A stretch of 44,442 bases of DNA. It comes from Clostridiales bacterium (GTDB lineage: Bacteria; Bacillota; Clostridia; Christensenellales; Aristaeellaceae). The first letter of the stretch is position 1; every line of letters begins with the position of its first letter. The notes beneath the pieces are model-generated. The model did not search any database and was not told the origin of the DNA. It saw only the letters and a list, made by a program, of their open reading frames with translations. The stretch is from positions 1 to 44,442 of the forward strand of contig JAAYLK010000080.1 of assembly GCA_012521895.1 (NCBI GenBank). The letters are read 5' to 3'. The position numbers were made by a program, and so were the translations under genes. Shown in pieces: positions 43,630-44,442 of the stretch.

Positions 43630-43666
43630 CAAGGGGGGAAAGGCGGGGTTGAGGCCGCCCTTCCCC
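43630..43666 (-). terminator. Hairpin after the sugar-binding protein gene
   Basis: On the minus strand GGGGAA and GGCGG pair with CCGCC and TTCCCC (43635-43666) around a short loop, followed by CCCTTGTAT. Weak T run, so attenuation or mRNA 3'-end protection rather than full termination. Confidence 0.55.
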
Positions 43667-43683
43667 AGTGGGTGAAACAGGAA

Positions 43684-44442
43684 TTATTCTTCGATCTTCA
43701 GCTGGTCGGCGGTGTAGTAGCCGGAGTCGATCAGCAGTTCCTGGTAGTTGTCCTTGTCGGCGAAGACAGGATCGCACAGGAAGGAGGGGATGACAAACAC
43801 GCCGTTGTCATAGGTGGTGGTGTCGTTGATCGGCACTTCCTCACCCTTCAAAATGGCGGTGACCATGGTGACCACCTGGGCGGCCAGGGTGCGGGTGTCC
43901 TTGAACACGGACATGGCCTGGTAGCCCTGGATGATGTTCTTGGTGTTGGGCACGTCGCAGTCCTGGCCGGTGACGATGGGGAAGTTCTCCAGGGTGTAGC
44001 CGGCGGCCTGCAGGGAGTTGGTGATGCCCAGCGCCAGGGAGTCATTGGGGGAGAGCACGACGTCCAGCTTGGTGCCGTCGACGTAGTTGGTCAGCAGGTT
44101 GTCCATGCGGGCCTGGGCGTCGTCCGTGCCCCAGCCCAGGATGGCGATGGTCTCAAAATCGGTCTGGCCGGATTTGACCAGGATTTTGCCAGATTCGTAG
44201 TAGGGTTTGAGCAGGTCCCAGGCGCCGCCATGGAAATAGCGGGCGTTGGAGTCGTCCGGGGAGCCAGCGAACAGCTCAAAGTTGAAGGGACCTTCGGCAT
44301 TGGCGAGGTCCAGCTTGTCGATGATGAACTGGCCCTGGATGGCGCCCACCTTGTAGTTGTCAAAGGTGGCGTAGTAATCCACATTGGGGGTGTCCGTCAG
44401 CATGCGGTCATAGGCGATGACCTTGATGTCGTTGTCCTTGGC
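43684..44442 (-). CDS. XylF/ChvE-type sugar-binding protein, 5' end outside window
   Basis: The C-terminal 252 residues of a periplasmic-type sugar-binding protein; the frame is open to the right edge (KVIAYDRMLTDTPNVDYYAT at its start). DNYKVGAIQGQFIIDKLDLA, FELFAGSPDDSNARYFHGGA, VVLSPNDSLALGITNSLQAA and PIVTGQDCDVPNTKNIIQGY match the xylose/multiple-sugar group (XylF, ChvE). It feeds the ATPase and permease that follow on the same strand. The substrate is probably an aldose such as xylose, glucose or galactose. It is separated from the ATPase gene by 370 bp that hold a hairpin and element copy C. Confidence 0.95.
   Translation of the reverse strand, partial: AKDNDIKVIAYDRMLTDTPNVDYYATFDNYKVGAIQGQFIIDKLDLANAEGPFNFELFAGSPDDSNARYFHGGAWDLLKPYYESGKILVKSGQTDFETIAILGWGTDDAQARMDNLLTNYVDGTKLDVVLSPNDSLALGITNSLQAAGYTLENFPIVTGQDCDVPNTKNIIQGYQAMSVFKDTRTLAAQVVTMVTAILKGEEVPINDTTTYDNGVFVIPSFLCDPVFADKDNYQELLIDSGYYTADQLKIEE

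Overview
The window reads as a piece of a GC-rich Firmicutes (class Clostridia) chromosome, probably an uncultured gut or rumen fermenter. This is inferred from the IreB-RuvX-DUF1292 gene set, type I dockerins, several carbohydrate ABC importers of Firmicutes type (two of them lacking their own ATPase gene), AraC-type sugar regulators, TrkAH, pepF and a TAXI-type TRAP transporter. No rRNA, tRNA, CRISPR array, integrase or transposase gene was found. Coding density is high, with short operons and strong Shine-Dalgarno sites on both strands.

Layout. 1-2900: the start of an LplB-type sugar permease, a divergent AraC regulator and a 12-TM anion permease. 2900-7000: three neighbouring dockerin proteins, the first interrupted by an in-frame stop and the third truncated and apparently leaderless; the DNA here is less GC-rich to the eye than its surroundings. 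7100-10900: an ABC importer operon (binding protein, MalF-like, MalG-like), whose binding protein has an odd membrane-anchored Ala/Glu/Pro stalk. 11000-14100: pyrE with a small unknown gene, an SPFH/zinc-ribbon protein and a pseudo-receiver protein. 14200-19700: YcaQ-like DNA glycosylase, trkA-trkH, a SagB-type nitroreductase and a zinc-finger membrane protein. 19700-21900: Gfo/Idh/MocA oxidoreductase divergent from an AraC regulator. 21950-24400: DUF1292-ruvX-ireB divergent from an AlaX-type editing protein. 24500-28000: TAXI TRAP binding protein and fused permease. 28000-38500: a glycan locus with beta-galactosidase (GH2) and GH95 alpha-fucosidase divergent from an ABC importer plus a secreted metallo-beta-lactamase-fold protein. 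38560-40260: pepF. 40500-44442: a XylFGH/ChvE-type sugar ABC transporter.

How it works together: the window is dominated by capture and uptake of glycans and small organic acids. Four transport operons (three ABC, one TRAP) share a design in which a hairpin lies right after the binding-protein gene and before the membrane subunits, which should give an excess of binding protein. The GH95 and GH2 enzymes lack signal peptides, so fucosylated and galactosylated oligosaccharides are probably imported whole and trimmed inside the cell.

The most unusual signals are non-coding. One family is a pair of 160-bp, nearly fully palindromic elements (25678-25837 and 40342-40501) whose arms differ by compensatory substitutions. 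A second family is a three-copy, multi-hairpin intergenic element (1334-1521, 11978-12159, 43333-43620) with a constant architecture and freely varying stem sequences. Both sit at gene 3' ends beside terminators. All family names here come from reading motifs; no database search was run.
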